A stretch of 64,000 bases of DNA. Origin: Babylonia areolata (taxonomy: Eukaryota; Mollusca; Gastropoda; Neogastropoda; Buccinidae). Location: NCBI RefSeq assembly GCF_041734735.1, contig NC_134878.1, positions 48,657,504-48,721,503 of the forward strand, written 5' to 3'. The notes beneath the pieces were generated by a model that saw only the letters and a list, made by a program, of their open reading frames with translations, was not told the DNA's origin and made no database searches. The translations under genes and the position numbers were made by a program. Positions 37,228 through 44,919 of the stretch are shown one piece after another; within the stretch, counting starts at the first letter, position 1; every line of letters begins with the position of its first letter.

Positions 37228-40165
37228 CACACCCACAGGGCTAAGAATGCCCTCTCTTGGTGCAAGGACGGACAAGGCAACCCAACTCATTTGCCTGCAA
37301 CAATCACCCATAAGGCTGGAGATGCACAAGGAGGGATGAGGCAGTCCAACTTACAGGTGCCACTCCGGACACACATGCCCTTCATTCCTTCCAAGTTTGT
37401 AAGGCATCCCTTATTTCTCCCCTTGCCTACAACAACCCTTGATTTGCACCACTGTGGTTGTGACAAAAGCTCCACACGGGCCCTACATCCTAGCCAGCCT
37501 TCCCATGAAGGGGTGTCTATCTTGCCTTCCAAGTTTTAGCGGACCCAAAAACTGCCCACTGGGCAGGAGACAATCACCCTAAGCCCATCTCTTCCACTCC
37601 TCTCTAGCAGCAGAAGGCCTGGGTCATAATTGTTTTCCTCTACATTTGGGAGAACGGCGTATTGATGAGGACGGATGCATCCCACAAAGCACAACGAACC
37701 GTCCATTAGCCACAGGGGTGCTGCCCACTCATACCAGCACGGCAGATGCCGCATTCAAGCTCATCAGTTCACCCCATCACCTTGCTTGAACACAGATCCA
37801 GCATCAACATCTCAAACAATTGGCGTTTGAAAGCACTTTCTGCACTTGGTGTTCCCTGCCCGACCCTTTCAGCCTCTACACACAACCACTGCTGTGGTTA
37901 CAGATGGGGATTCCTCCTCAAGCACTGTCTTTCCAATGAGACACTTCCAGGGGTTTCTAGCCTAGGCAGGCTATCCCATCATGGAGCCCCAGCCTTCAGT
38001 CAAGGGCCTGTCAGAGGATGACTTTGTTGTCACTTCGGAAGCAAGCACCATGTCTTTCAGACACACGGTTGCACCACAAGACCCCGTCAACTCTTTCCGG
38101 CTTCCTTACATTGCAACATAACCTGCATGGTGAACACCTTCGTCCCTGAAGCACACAGCAGCTGTTTCCTGATTTTGCCCATGCTGATTGGTGTCCTCCT
38201 AGGAACAATATATGATAATCAGTCGTGTACAACAGTCACCATCAGAACAGCAGAGGAGGCAACTGCTGTCCAGTCTATTCGGGCTGGAATTCGATTATAC
38301 AATTTAGAGTAGAGAGTGTTTTGCCCAAGTTGCATCCCCGGTCCCTCAATCAAGAGGGCCTTAGGACTCGTCATTGGGACGGTTCCCAAAGGCTACTTAG
38401 GCCTAAGGTTACAGCACTAAGTCCCAGTGCAATTTGACTTCTAGTCTGAGAGACATAGTCATTCATGAAAGACTAAGCTGCAAATGATTTCCCTTTGCAA
38501 TTAAGAAACCACTGATAATACAGCTCTCACCTTGCAGTTGGCCATACTAAAAACGAATGTCAGATCAGTGCTTTGATGTAAATAGCCAGTATAACACATC
38601 TTGAGCCACTTTCCTCCCTGCCCCCGCCCCGCTCCATCCCAGACTTAGTGCGCACCACACACAGCCAGAGGCCTGTCATGGATCCGGTCCCCTTTCTCAC
38701 TAAAGAACCTTAAGCAAAAATTTTCCCCATGGAAACCCTCTTCCATTTGGGAATTCCACCACAGAATGAGACTCAGTGACCTGTGGGCACATGAAATGCA
38801 CTTCCAAAGCCTGATCCAACCCAGCCATTGACTGCCGACAACTTTCTGCAGGTTACTCCAACATGCCACACTCAGGTAGAGAAGCCACCAAGTCTTCCGT
38901 ATGCCCCTTCGTGATGGTACCTACCTGGGCAATTACACAACCCTGTCCCAGGAACATCAAGTCTTTTGTTGCCAAATGTCTGCCATTCTATGCATAGGCA
39001 ACATACCAGTGCTGTCATTTTTTGACAACGTCAAAAAGCGGGGGGTGGGAGTGCCCATCGCCTGTCAGCTCGCATGGAGGAGCTCTACAGATCTGGCTGT
39101 CACGCCTAAGGCAAGCCCAACACGGTGACCTACCTCTGTCTTGTGCCAGTTTCCTTCAAACACAAAAATCACTTCCACTATTGGCCCACATCCGTTGTGG
39201 AATCATCGGATCAAACCACATGCGCACCTCCTTGCATTGGTGCTCATCCGCGCTCAAATGAGACAACCCTATAAGGGTTCGTGTTTCCTTCCCTTCCTTT
39301 GATTCGAAGGGCTCTCAGTAAAGTGTGGATTCAACCCACCGACCCGATTTTCCTTGCGCTACATTTATCAGTACAGCTGTGGTCCACAGACCTCCCCCAC
39401 AATACAGCTGTGGACCTCTGTCTTCTTTGCCCGCACCAATATCCTTAGGCGACACAGTACACTCTACTTTCGTCGAATTCTACTTGAGGGACACCTATTG
39501 CTTTAGGGATGATGGCTCATCGACTTCTACCAGAGAGACGTCGCACGCCTGCGGGATGATGGCGCAAGAGGCATCGTTTCTGTGGTAGTTGCACAACAGA
39601 CCATCACAGCACACAGACAGTAGAACAGGCGAGCCCTCCACCTTGTCGCGCTATTCTAACTAGTTGGGTCACGGTTAAGTATGTGTAATTAAAAAGAAAT
39701 TTTCTATCTAAAATTACGTTTAAATAACATACTTACCGTGACCCAAATTTAAGACCCTCCCGTCCTCCCCGCTTCCTGTTCTCCCTGCTTGCTGCGCTGG
39801 TGATGGCATATTGCCGTCAAAAGAGGGCGCTAGCCAGCGGGACAAAGGGGAGGTTACCTACTTCCGGGAGGTTATCGGCCGTAATTTCGTTTTCTCTGCA
39901 CAGGCGGATAGTAGTTTGCACAGGACAGGAATGTCGGACCCCTGCCGGAGTCTGCACTAGTTGGATCACGGTAAGTATGTTATTTAAACATAATTTTAGA
40001 TAGAAAATTTCCTATCTGTACTTGAATTTTCCATAGGGTGTCATTATATACCAACTGTGCTAACCAAGCTTATGGACCATGACTTACGATCACTCTGTAT
40101 GTTGTCTTGCAGCATCCTGTGAGAGCCAGGCCTCTTCATTGACAGTGAAATCAGAGTCGGACTGA
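16376..40165 (+). CDS. RANBP3: RANBP3, Ran-binding protein 3 (19 coding exons)
   Basis: RanBP3 binds RanGTP and the exportin CRM1 and promotes nuclear export. Exons I resolve: 16376-16391, 18906-18964, 19446-19482, 20092-20229, 21268-21300, 23170-23256, 24314-24382, 25098-25148, 25780-25881, 26283-26348, 26856-27024, 28613-28691, 29888-30062, 30832-30956, 31335-31461, 32048-32187, 33038-33204, 33849-33922, 40113-40165. All have GT/AG borders, and phases join without conflict to 1767 nt, giving 588 residues plus stop (human about 567). FG motifs of the FVFGQNL type lie at about residues 290 and 326. An acidic stretch precedes the Ran-binding domain (about 382-510), which carries EVFTGEEDESNVLQ, KLFVFD, WIERGRGTIRLND, RTQGSLRVILNTKIW and VRVFLI. 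Exons 4-10 are all symmetric 1-1 phase. The tail ends in a Ser/Glu-rich SESD. The last intron hosts a fossil DIRS element. The Ran-binding core is certain; small N-terminal exons such as 3, 5 and 7 rest on phase and splice sites alone. Confidence 0.93.
17390..18060 (+). mobile_element. Ancient LINE reverse-transcriptase relic in RANBP3 intron 1
   Basis: A conceptual read near 17396-17465 gives GIPLGSILVSVLFIIL, a clear relic of the GIPQGSILGPILFTILINDL motif in the LINE at 4935-6575. Further patches follow in the same order, including 'LQEWS' near 17575. Stops and frameshifts are dense and no frame is open, so the copy is much older than the 5-kb one. Ends are uncertain. Confidence 0.65.
18243..18403 (-). 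mobile_element. tRNA-SINE family 1 fragment
   Basis: Reverse-orientation core only: 'AAGTGGATTTTTTCAAGATA', then the CCATGGGTTCTTTT block, the CTAAGTGCATGCTACACAC block and an ATTCGAATGACTA end. There is no tRNA head. A T-rich tract follows at 18421-18462. Confidence 0.65.
21680..21968. repeat. Unclassified dispersed repeat
   Basis: A complex non-coding segment beginning 'AAAGGCCTGTTTGAACAGGT' that resembles, at low similarity, the stretch at 59810-59960 (GAGTTCCATGCGG and neighbouring blocks). I think it is a dispersed repeat, not gene sequence. It abuts the TTAA of the DNA transposon that follows. Confidence 0.35.
21969..23038 (+). mobile_element. piggyBac-type DNA transposon derivative
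   Basis: The element is bounded by TTAA on both sides (21969-21972 and 23035-23038), the diagnostic piggyBac target. Short inverted ends are CCCCTAGGCTGCC on the left and GGCAGCGAAAGGG on the right. Just inside the left end is a subterminal palindrome, TGACGAGATAACTCGTCA. Inside, around 22280-22700, are short coding-like stretches (for example LADAQKELKRKFEEDSGEH) with stops. They could be the decayed N-terminus of a transposase, and no catalytic domain is present. It is about 1.07 kb, so a deletion derivative, lying in RANBP3 intron 5. Confidence 0.75.
25098..25148 (+). CDS. RANBP3: RANBP3 exon 8
   Basis: A 51-nt, phase 1-1 exon coding DDKLQASKRSILAPSKI, with acceptor TTTGTTTCAG and donor GTAAGT. 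The SILAPSKI motif resembles motifs in exons 7 (ILAPSRLNP) and 10 (SILRPAKLPDP). A second, decayed copy of this exon lies at 25525-25573. Confidence 0.85.
25224..25520 (-). mobile_element. tRNA-SINE family 1 copy, head-truncated
   Basis: Reverse orientation, reading from the tail (CAGTTTCAGTTTCTCAAGG) through 'GCCTGACCAGCATCATAACC' to 'GACTAGACGCTCAGTTTGAT'. It ends exactly where a duplicate of RANBP3 exon 8 begins, so the SINE separates the two exon copies. Confidence 0.8.
25525..25610 (+). pseudogene. Decayed duplicate of RANBP3 exon 8
   Basis: From ACAAGTTACAAGCATCAAAG to the donor ATTAGTAAGTAT this repeats exon 8 with few substitutions (CGATCT to CAATCT, TCCATC to TCAATC). The following intron piece GTGGTTT(C)AACAGTGAATT is also duplicated. 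Its upstream border no longer has the polypyrimidine tract of the original. Using the nearest AG (25522-25523) would give a 49-nt exon that breaks frame, so it is a failed exon duplication. Confidence 0.8.
27377..28549 (+). mobile_element. Second piggyBac-type remnant
   Basis: It begins TTAACTCACTCAAGACGATG and has a subterminal inverted motif (GCTATAGCG repeated near 27412 and 27450). A conceptual read from the ATG near 27637 starts MASQVIQVEIFGAN and continues through FTAAEVI...MLQTEGFNINEDDEDIE to an acidic Ser/Asp-rich stretch (about 27810-27860), with several stops. This is the usual style of a piggyBac transposase N-terminus. No catalytic core follows. The right end is uncertain: a candidate TTAA at 28546-28549 is preceded by CTTGTGTCAGAG, a weak inverted match to the left end. 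It lies in RANBP3 intron 11. Confidence 0.6.
28613..28691 (+). CDS. RANBP3: RANBP3 exon 12 (first FG motif)
   Basis: Codes LKDSVSTSVSSSSGFVFGQN followed by LSQRVT after completing a split Gln codon from exon 11. The acceptor is TGTGGCAG and the donor GTAAGT. GFVFGQNL is the conserved FG motif of RanBP3, upstream of the Ran-binding domain. Confidence 0.92.
28795..28913 (+). repeat. Perfect tandem duplication, about 57 bp x 2
   Basis: The block from ATTTTTATGAGCTAAATTAA to GCTTGTTTGGTTTG occurs twice head-to-tail with no visible differences, so it is recent. It lies in RANBP3 intron 12. Confidence 0.92.
29245..29280 (+). repeat. Short match to the DIRS element edge
   Basis: About 35 bases from AAAAAATGTATTTAATTACA to AACCGTGAG match the left edge of the fossil DIRS element (34241-34276) with two or three differences. 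It is probably a terminal scrap of another copy in RANBP3 intron 12. Confidence 0.5.
29540..29765 (+). mobile_element. SINE family 3 fragment
   Basis: It contains a degenerate B-box area (GGTTTGAGGTCCC), then CTACCTTGGTGTGAATGGAT and GGAAGGTCAAAACAGTGGAA. These blocks recur in reverse orientation at about 57010-57670 (for example CCATTCACACCAGGGTGGAG). It lies in RANBP3 intron 12. Confidence 0.6.
29888..30062 (+). CDS. RANBP3: RANBP3 exon 13 (second FG motif, acidic stretch)
   Basis: Phase 0 start after CTTTGCAG. It codes PLVFGENLSGRVALTN and then DNGHEEEEDNEAQAA, ending phase 1 at donor GTGGGT. The donor GTGGGTT is also the first block of the adjoining SINE family 2 fragment (compare GGTGGGTTATGG near 60187), so the SINE may supply the current donor site. 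Confidence 0.9.
30063..30245 (+). mobile_element. SINE family 2 fragment between exon 13 and the 42-bp array
   Basis: It aligns with the 3' half of the SINE at 59968-60345: GAAACAAGAACATAC, GCATGCACACACCCCC, GTCTACATGG, CGGTCATACATGTAAAAGCC and GTGAATGTGGGT. It fills the space from the exon 13 donor to the start of the minisatellite. Confidence 0.75.
30268..30835 (+). repeat. 42-bp minisatellite carrying the RANBP3 exon 14 acceptor
   Basis: Thirteen units of 42 bp plus a last partial unit that runs four bases into exon 14. Each unit contains GTGTAGCTCCAG followed by CGGC, the same string as the real exon 14 acceptor (TGTAGCTCCAG|CGGC). Each also has GTACTAAAG about 30 bases upstream, a good branch-point match (CTAA core). 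Twelve of 13 units keep the CAG. Because 42 is a multiple of three, the frame stays open on both strands for about 250 codons. On the plus strand it is in phase with exon 14, repeating AAVLKYDCTVGVAP-like 14-mers. I infer it is intronic, but each unit could act as an alternative acceptor. Confidence 0.9.
30832..30956 (+). CDS. RANBP3: RANBP3 exon 14 (start of Ran-binding domain)
   Basis: Begins phase 1 after the array-derived acceptor and codes AARGGQTLEESAREYQAKHD, then EVEVFTGEEDESNVLQ, matching the human SLAESAAAYTK...VEVITGEEAESNVLQ region. The donor is GTTAGT. Confidence 0.93.
31335..32187 (+). CDS. RANBP3: RANBP3 exons 15 and 16 (Ran-binding domain core)
   Basis: Exon 15 (31335-31461) codes KLFVFDCDTQTWIERGRGTI and RLNDM...TFQSRL. 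Exon 16 (32048-32187) codes VMRTQGSLRVILNTKIWSGM and IRITATD...VRVFLIM. Both use GTCAGT donors. These are the most conserved blocks of the RanBP1-like fold and make the gene identity secure. Confidence 0.96.
32223..32336 (+). repeat. Tandem duplication, about 56 bp x 2
   Basis: The block TTTGTGTACTTGTTACAGCT through ACATGCAAGT occurs twice with two or three differences, just inside RANBP3 intron 16. Each copy holds a TTGTTACAG string that looks like a splice acceptor. Confidence 0.9.
33329..33358. repeat. (AT)n microsatellite
   Basis: About 30 bases of uninterrupted TA in RANBP3 intron 17. Confidence 0.95.
34249..34435 (+). repeat. Left inverted terminal repeat of the DIRS fossil
   Basis: It reads ACCGTGACCCAACTAGTGCA and onward to CTAGCGCCCTCTTTT. 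The same sequence occurs as its reverse complement at 39815-39985. Confidence 0.85.
36506..36575. repeat. (TA)n-rich microsatellite
   Basis: AT-alternating tract inside the DIRS fossil, followed by a short AC tract. Confidence 0.9.
38213..38580 (+). repeat. Dispersed repeat family 6 nested in the DIRS fossil
   Basis: It aligns over about 350 bases with 62713-63062: CATCAGAACAGCAGAGGAGG, then CAACTGCTGTCC, GGTTCCCAAAGGC, AGCACTAAG and the end block CAGCTCTCAC...TTGGCC. The copy at 62.7 kb grades into the 44-bp satellite; this one does not. I do not recognise a coding region or a tRNA head. Confidence 0.8.
39655..39741 (+). repeat. Internal complementary region of the DIRS fossil
   Basis: The first half (TTGGGTCACGGTTAAGTATG to TAATTAAA) is the reverse complement of the left outer end. 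The second half (GAAATTTTCTATCTAAAATT to TACCGTGACCCA) is the reverse complement of the right outer end. The two halves meet at about 39692-39696, which fixes the element ends. Confidence 0.8.
39815..40011 (+). repeat. Right inverted terminal repeat of the DIRS fossil
   Basis: Reverse complement of 34249-34435 across the 'GGAGGTTACCTACTTCCGGG' block, ending in AGATAGAAAATTTC at about 40011. Confidence 0.85.
40113..40165 (+). CDS. RANBP3: RANBP3 terminal coding exon
   Basis: Acceptor TTGTCTTGCAG. It codes ASCESQASSLTVKSESD and then TGA at 40163-40165, in phase with exon 18. The Ser/Glu-rich end is like the low-complexity C-termini of the family. Confidence 0.8.
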
Positions 40166-42635
40166 ATTAGGGCCAGACAGATTCTTCCATGAGCAAACTT
40201 TGTGGTGCATGTTGTCCACAGAGAGAGAGGGACAGGGCTGCTAACTGTCAGTGGGGGTGGAGGTGGTGAAGACAGGTAACTGTGTGGGGTAAGTGGAATG
40301 GCGAGTGGAGGACTGCAGGGCCATGCTGGTGACAGTGCAGAGAGGAGAGGCAGCAACTTGTGCTGCCAGATCCGCTACATCCCTCACAGGCTGCAGTCTG
40401 GGCTTTGCGGTCCTCAACACAGACGTCAGTTGCAAAGGGAGTGTGTGGACACAACTACGGCAATCTCAAACCAACTGATGCCTTGCTTTGTTGATTCTAC
40501 TTTGCATCACTTTGGGTTTCAGGCCGGTAGGGTATCGCTACCGTTTGCTCACAGTTTGCAATTGGGCAGTCGCTGTCAGTTTTCTCATGCATCCTGAAAT
40601 GATTAAGTGAACAGTTGAAAAAAAAGATTGAAGGGGGGTGGGATTAGGGGGTAGGGGGGGTTGAGAGGAGTGTGTACACCTGAGTTCCTGTTTTTGCTCT
40701 GTTTTCCCATTGCTGCTATATATTCACTTCCAGGAGAGGGCAAGTCCAGACATGGGAGAGGAAAGTGTGGTGATGTGAAATGTTAGGTTGACGTGTGTCA
40801 TTTCCAGCAGTGTGAAGTGTTAGGTTAATTTGTGTCTTAATTACCAGCAGTGTACTGCTGCCAGAGTGTAATCAAGTGTCTGAAGTCATCCCATTGAGTA
40901 AATTGAAGTCTGTGTTCTGGGACTACACCAGTTTACCTTGAAACCAGAGTGACGTTGGCAGATTTCAGGACAAGACTTTGGGAGGAATACATTAAGAGTT
41001 TTACACAGTAAAATGCTAAGTCACAGCAGGGAGCCTTTTTTTCTTTGTTGTATGCTTTTAAAAGGTTATGCAGAAAGTTGAGGGGGAATGATTTATTTTG
41101 GCCCATTTGGAATAGTTGTTAAAAACAGCTGAACTGATACCTTGTAGCATGTTTATTGAATTAACTTTAATTTGTGACAGTAATTTTTTAGTATTGAAAT
41201 TGATCTTTCATTTTGTATTGTCAAACTTTAAAGTGATTGATAGGATGTGGTCAAGTCTATTTAAAAAAAACCAAAAAACCAGTTGTGTTACGCGAAATCA
41301 GATTTGTATGAACTGGAACAGAGTGTTCATTACATCACATACAACAGACATTTTATTCAGCATACGGACATACATGCTCATGATTGCGAGAGGTGTGTTA
41401 TAATGCCAATGAATTGTGTTCAGGTGCCCTTTTTCTGACCATTGTACACTAGGTGTACACATGTATGTTAAGTGTACATAACGTTGAAACTGATGACGCG
41501 GGCATTTGTCTATCAGTGCTTGGAAGTGAGCGTGAAGCGAAAGAGTGCTGGGTTCCATTTGTTCATGAATGTGTTATCATCAGAAGACAGCATTACTTGG
41601 AGTGCACTGGGAGGAGGGGGGTGGGGGTGTGTAGATATATCTTATTGCATGGCAAGGGGGGAAAAATTCAACAAAGTTCAGGAACAGGCAAGAACTCACC
41701 ATTTATGGTCCTTTTTCTCTTTTCAGTTTTAAAAAAATATTTTTAAATATTTAGTTGAGATGGACTCAGTGCCAAAGTATTAAAGGCATCATTCTGTCGT
41801 GTATCAGTAGGATGTGTGTCAGTCACAGGATGAATCACATGGTCAGGACAGGTGATTGTTATGGCATCACAAGAAATACCTGTTTATTGTTGATAGTCCA
41901 ACGAAGGATAGTTGTGGCCAGGCAGTTGTATATATGGTGAAATGATGGTGAATAACATTTCAAGGAAAAAAAAGATCACAGTGTCACTGATGCCTGCATC
42001 ATGGAGTTTATCTAACTGATGGTAATGTTGAGACAGACTTGGTGGCTAGGATGGTGAAGTTGTTCCAGCTGATGAGTGCAAGATCAAAAGATGTTGAGTG
42101 TGTTCACACGTCTTCAGTGGGTTTGTTGGGTTTTTTTGGGTTTTTAAAATATATTTTGCAGACGTGTGCAACAGTGAGAGCTAATCTGCTGGTATATTAG
42201 TGTAAGAGAGAAACATTTGATAAACATCTGTAGGGAAACATTTGATGCACATCAATGACTCAGTATGAGTGAAAGTGTCAGGGAACCTTGTCCCTTAGAT
42301 GTGTTGAGTACAAGAGAAGCTGTTAAGGGCTTTTGAGAACGAGAGAACCTGTTTTGAGTATTGGTTTTGAGTACACGTGAAAGAGAGAAACCTGTTGCTG
42401 AGGTGGTTTTGAGTACTTCTGCAAGAGGAAACCCGTGGCTGAGTGGTTGCAAGGGTGTAGTGGGGAAGGGGGTCAGTCATCAGACATCATTGAACAGACT
42501 GTTTTGAAATTAAAGCACTGTCCCTCTGAGGTGCCAAATGTCATTTATTACATCTGTGTGTTGCGTTATATCACCCTTGGCTCTTAAGAAACATGTACAT
42601 ATTTTGAAACAATAAAATGGTACATAGTGTATAAC
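40166..42635 (+). other. RANBP3 3' UTR
   Basis: About 2.4 kb of non-coding sequence between the stop codon and a canonical poly(A) signal. It is G-rich near 40240-40330 and 40625-40670 and AT-rich later. No repeat family or gene is recognised. The extent is inferred from the first good AATAAA. Confidence 0.5.
42611..42616 (+). terminator. AATAAA poly(A) signal, probable RANBP3 end
   Basis: AATAAA in CAATAAAATGG, followed about 35 bases later by a T/GT-rich stretch. It is the best candidate 3' end for RANBP3. Confidence 0.55.
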
Positions 42636-42639
42636 GCTA

Positions 42640-44840
42640 AACCAGTGTACATGGTCTGTAATTTCTTTTTCTTCTTTCGTGTGTTTGTAATCAAAAAGCT
42701 GAACAGGTGTGTGAGAGAGTGTGATAGAGCTAAATATCGGTCTAAACTTGCTTGAACTGGTGATATTAACCAGTTAACAATATAAAAAAAAGTATATATA
42801 AAAACGTACTGTGAGAAAAAAATTATGAATTATAAAAAGTATGCATATGTTTTAAAAGTTTTGCTAAAAATGTATTGCTTGTACATCTCAGCACCACCAA
42901 ATTTGTTTTGAAATCTCACTTCTAATGTTTCCATCTTGCCATCTGACAAGCCATATTATATGGACAATCTCATGTGATAAGAACAACCACTCACTCGGTT
43001 TTAACACTGCATGCATGCACACACACGCTTGCATTCACGCGTAAGTTAGATGAACATACTTGCTCTCACATATAAAATATCACCCGAGTCTAGATGCACC
43101 ACACATCAACTGCCAGACACCATCTTTCCATGACCAGGATCTTTCAAGCACGCAAAATAAAAACATAAAAAAAATAGAGGTTGAAAATTTACTGCTGTTC
43201 CACAGGGGGTGGGGAATGTAAGAAAAGGGGGGAGGACCAGTTCCTGTTTAATAGAATATTTTTGTTCCATATGCAAACCAGTAAAGCTTTAAGACCAAGG
43301 AAATGCCCTCCTATTCCTTTCAGAGAAACAAAAAAACACACCCAAACGTCAGTGCGCTTTTTAATGTAAAAGGTAATTATTTCGGAGAATTTCCCACTTC
43401 AGCTTTTCCGTTTCCACATTTGGGTTTATTCCCCTTGACTGTTTGATTAACACACAGAAATTCATGGCTTCAGCTTTCTTTGTGTGTTATTCTCAAGTTG
43501 GAAAGGCATAACATATAGCCAACTTTAACCTTATGTGTCATCTTAAACCTTGCTGTTATCCATCTGAAAACAATTATTTGTTTTGTGTTTGTGGAATGTA
43601 CCAGAAAAGGTAGCAAAGAACAAATTTAAGTCAAATAAAATTTATTTGGTTATTTTATTATTATTGTGCTAAATTAATTCTTTCCCACTTCTAACATTCA
43701 GTAAGTTCTCCAAACTTCCTCCTTGTTCTTTACATGGAAACCATGATTATTCTAAAACATTTTTTAATTGTTATAGGTAATAATAATAATAATAATGCAT
43801 ACTTATAGCACACTATCCAGAAATCTGCTCTCGGTGCTTTACAAAAACGCTTTTGTTAACATAATACATCATATCTATGTTACATACACACACCAAAATG
43901 TGACTACACTCACACACACACACGCTGCATACATACATTTTAACATACATGTGTATCTAACAGCTACCCTAACACATACGCACACGTAGGCAGGCACAAA
44001 CTTACATAAACACACACACACGCAATACACATTCATATGCATGCATGTAGTTATGTACACATACATATGTATACACACATAGTCAAGCCACACATAGTCA
44101 AGCACAGCTATAACAGGTATAACAATATACATAAAGCATGTGGTTCCTTTTTACAGGTAATTGGAGTTGACTAGGCAAGATAACAGCATTTACATTTTTA
44201 ATATACGAAATAATTTACACAGATAACTGAGTGACTCCAGCAGATCCCTTTTACAATTGTGGGCGCCCATTCTCACCAGCCATTACCTTGCACACGACAC
44301 TGATACCCTGAACCAGATGAGTGCATATAAAAAGTGCATCCACTAAAAAATAAAATTAGAGATGAAAAAATTGACAAACTCCACATATTAAAAGGTGCAT
44401 CCCTATATAAAATGAACATTCCCATATAAAGGAGAATCTCCACATAAAAGGCACATCCCTATAATGTCCATCTTTTCTGTTACTCGCTCACCACTGAGTT
44501 GAGACTTCAAAATATTTTGTTAATTGTTGCATCGGTCTTATTGATTAACCCCATCCTCTGACCAGTACACTTGCCAATGAATGGCTGTTGCCTGAGGTCA
44601 GACTAAGCTTACAGGTCAGGATGATGGTCACCATTCTTCACTCGGATTTCTTCTCTGGGGACTGCAGTACTCATGTTCTGGAGAGAAAATCAGAAACACA
44701 AAAGGACACCAGAAGTAGTTCGTGCACTTGAAATCCATACTACACTGATCTCATTTAATTACTGTCCAGCAGTCTTAAGGTCAAAGCAAAACTCCATTTG
44801 CTAAGTCTTGACAGATGAAGGCAAACCCTTGGCTGTCCCA
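42640..44840. other. Convergent intergenic DNA and probable FGGY 3' UTR
   Basis: No gene seen. On the minus strand candidate poly(A) signals (TTTATT on the plus strand) lie near 43425-43430 and 43645-43665. A dispersed repeat starts at about 43784 after an (AAT)n tract (TATCCAGAAATCTGCTCTCG, CTTTACAAAAAC). A CA/TA-rich stretch runs 43885-44075. Short degenerate direct repeats of the AAAAGGTGCATCC type run 44325-44460. Confidence 0.5.
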
Positions 44841-44919
44841 TCACTCTGTCATCAGGCTTGTATAGGTCTTCTGGTCTGACAGCATCTTCATGTAGACACT
44901 GTGTTTCTTTTCATGGTAC
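44841..44919 (-). CDS. FGGY: FGGY terminal exon
   Basis: After acceptor TTCCAACAG it completes an Arg codon and codes [20 protein letters not shown], then SLMTE and TGA. It aligns with the human KYQVFLKLVEHQKEYLAIMNDD tail. Confidence 0.88.

Larger units (their letters stand above)
34249..40011 (+). mobile_element. Fossil DIRS-family retroelement in RANBP3 last intron
   Basis: About 5.8 kb, bounded by inverted terminal repeats (about 34249-34435 and 39815-40011) and carrying an internal complementary region (39655-39741) beside the right repeat. That region holds the complement of both outer ends side by side, the arrangement characteristic of DIRS elements, which replicate through a circle. 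A gag-like region rich in Pro/Ser lies at the left (from about 34529), and the middle and right parts hold decayed coding sequence. The gag-like area contains an internal tandem duplication of about 980 bp (compare about 34826-35090 with 35813-36070). The element is broken in many places. The two terminal repeats differ at only about 4% of positions by eye, so insertion looks moderately recent. Another repeat (38213-38580) has inserted in it. Confidence 0.75.

Noticed and set aside
40090-40600. Open frames overlapping the RANBP3 3' end
   Set aside because: No domain is recognisable; they lie in the last exon and 3' UTR and are antisense or shifted frames.
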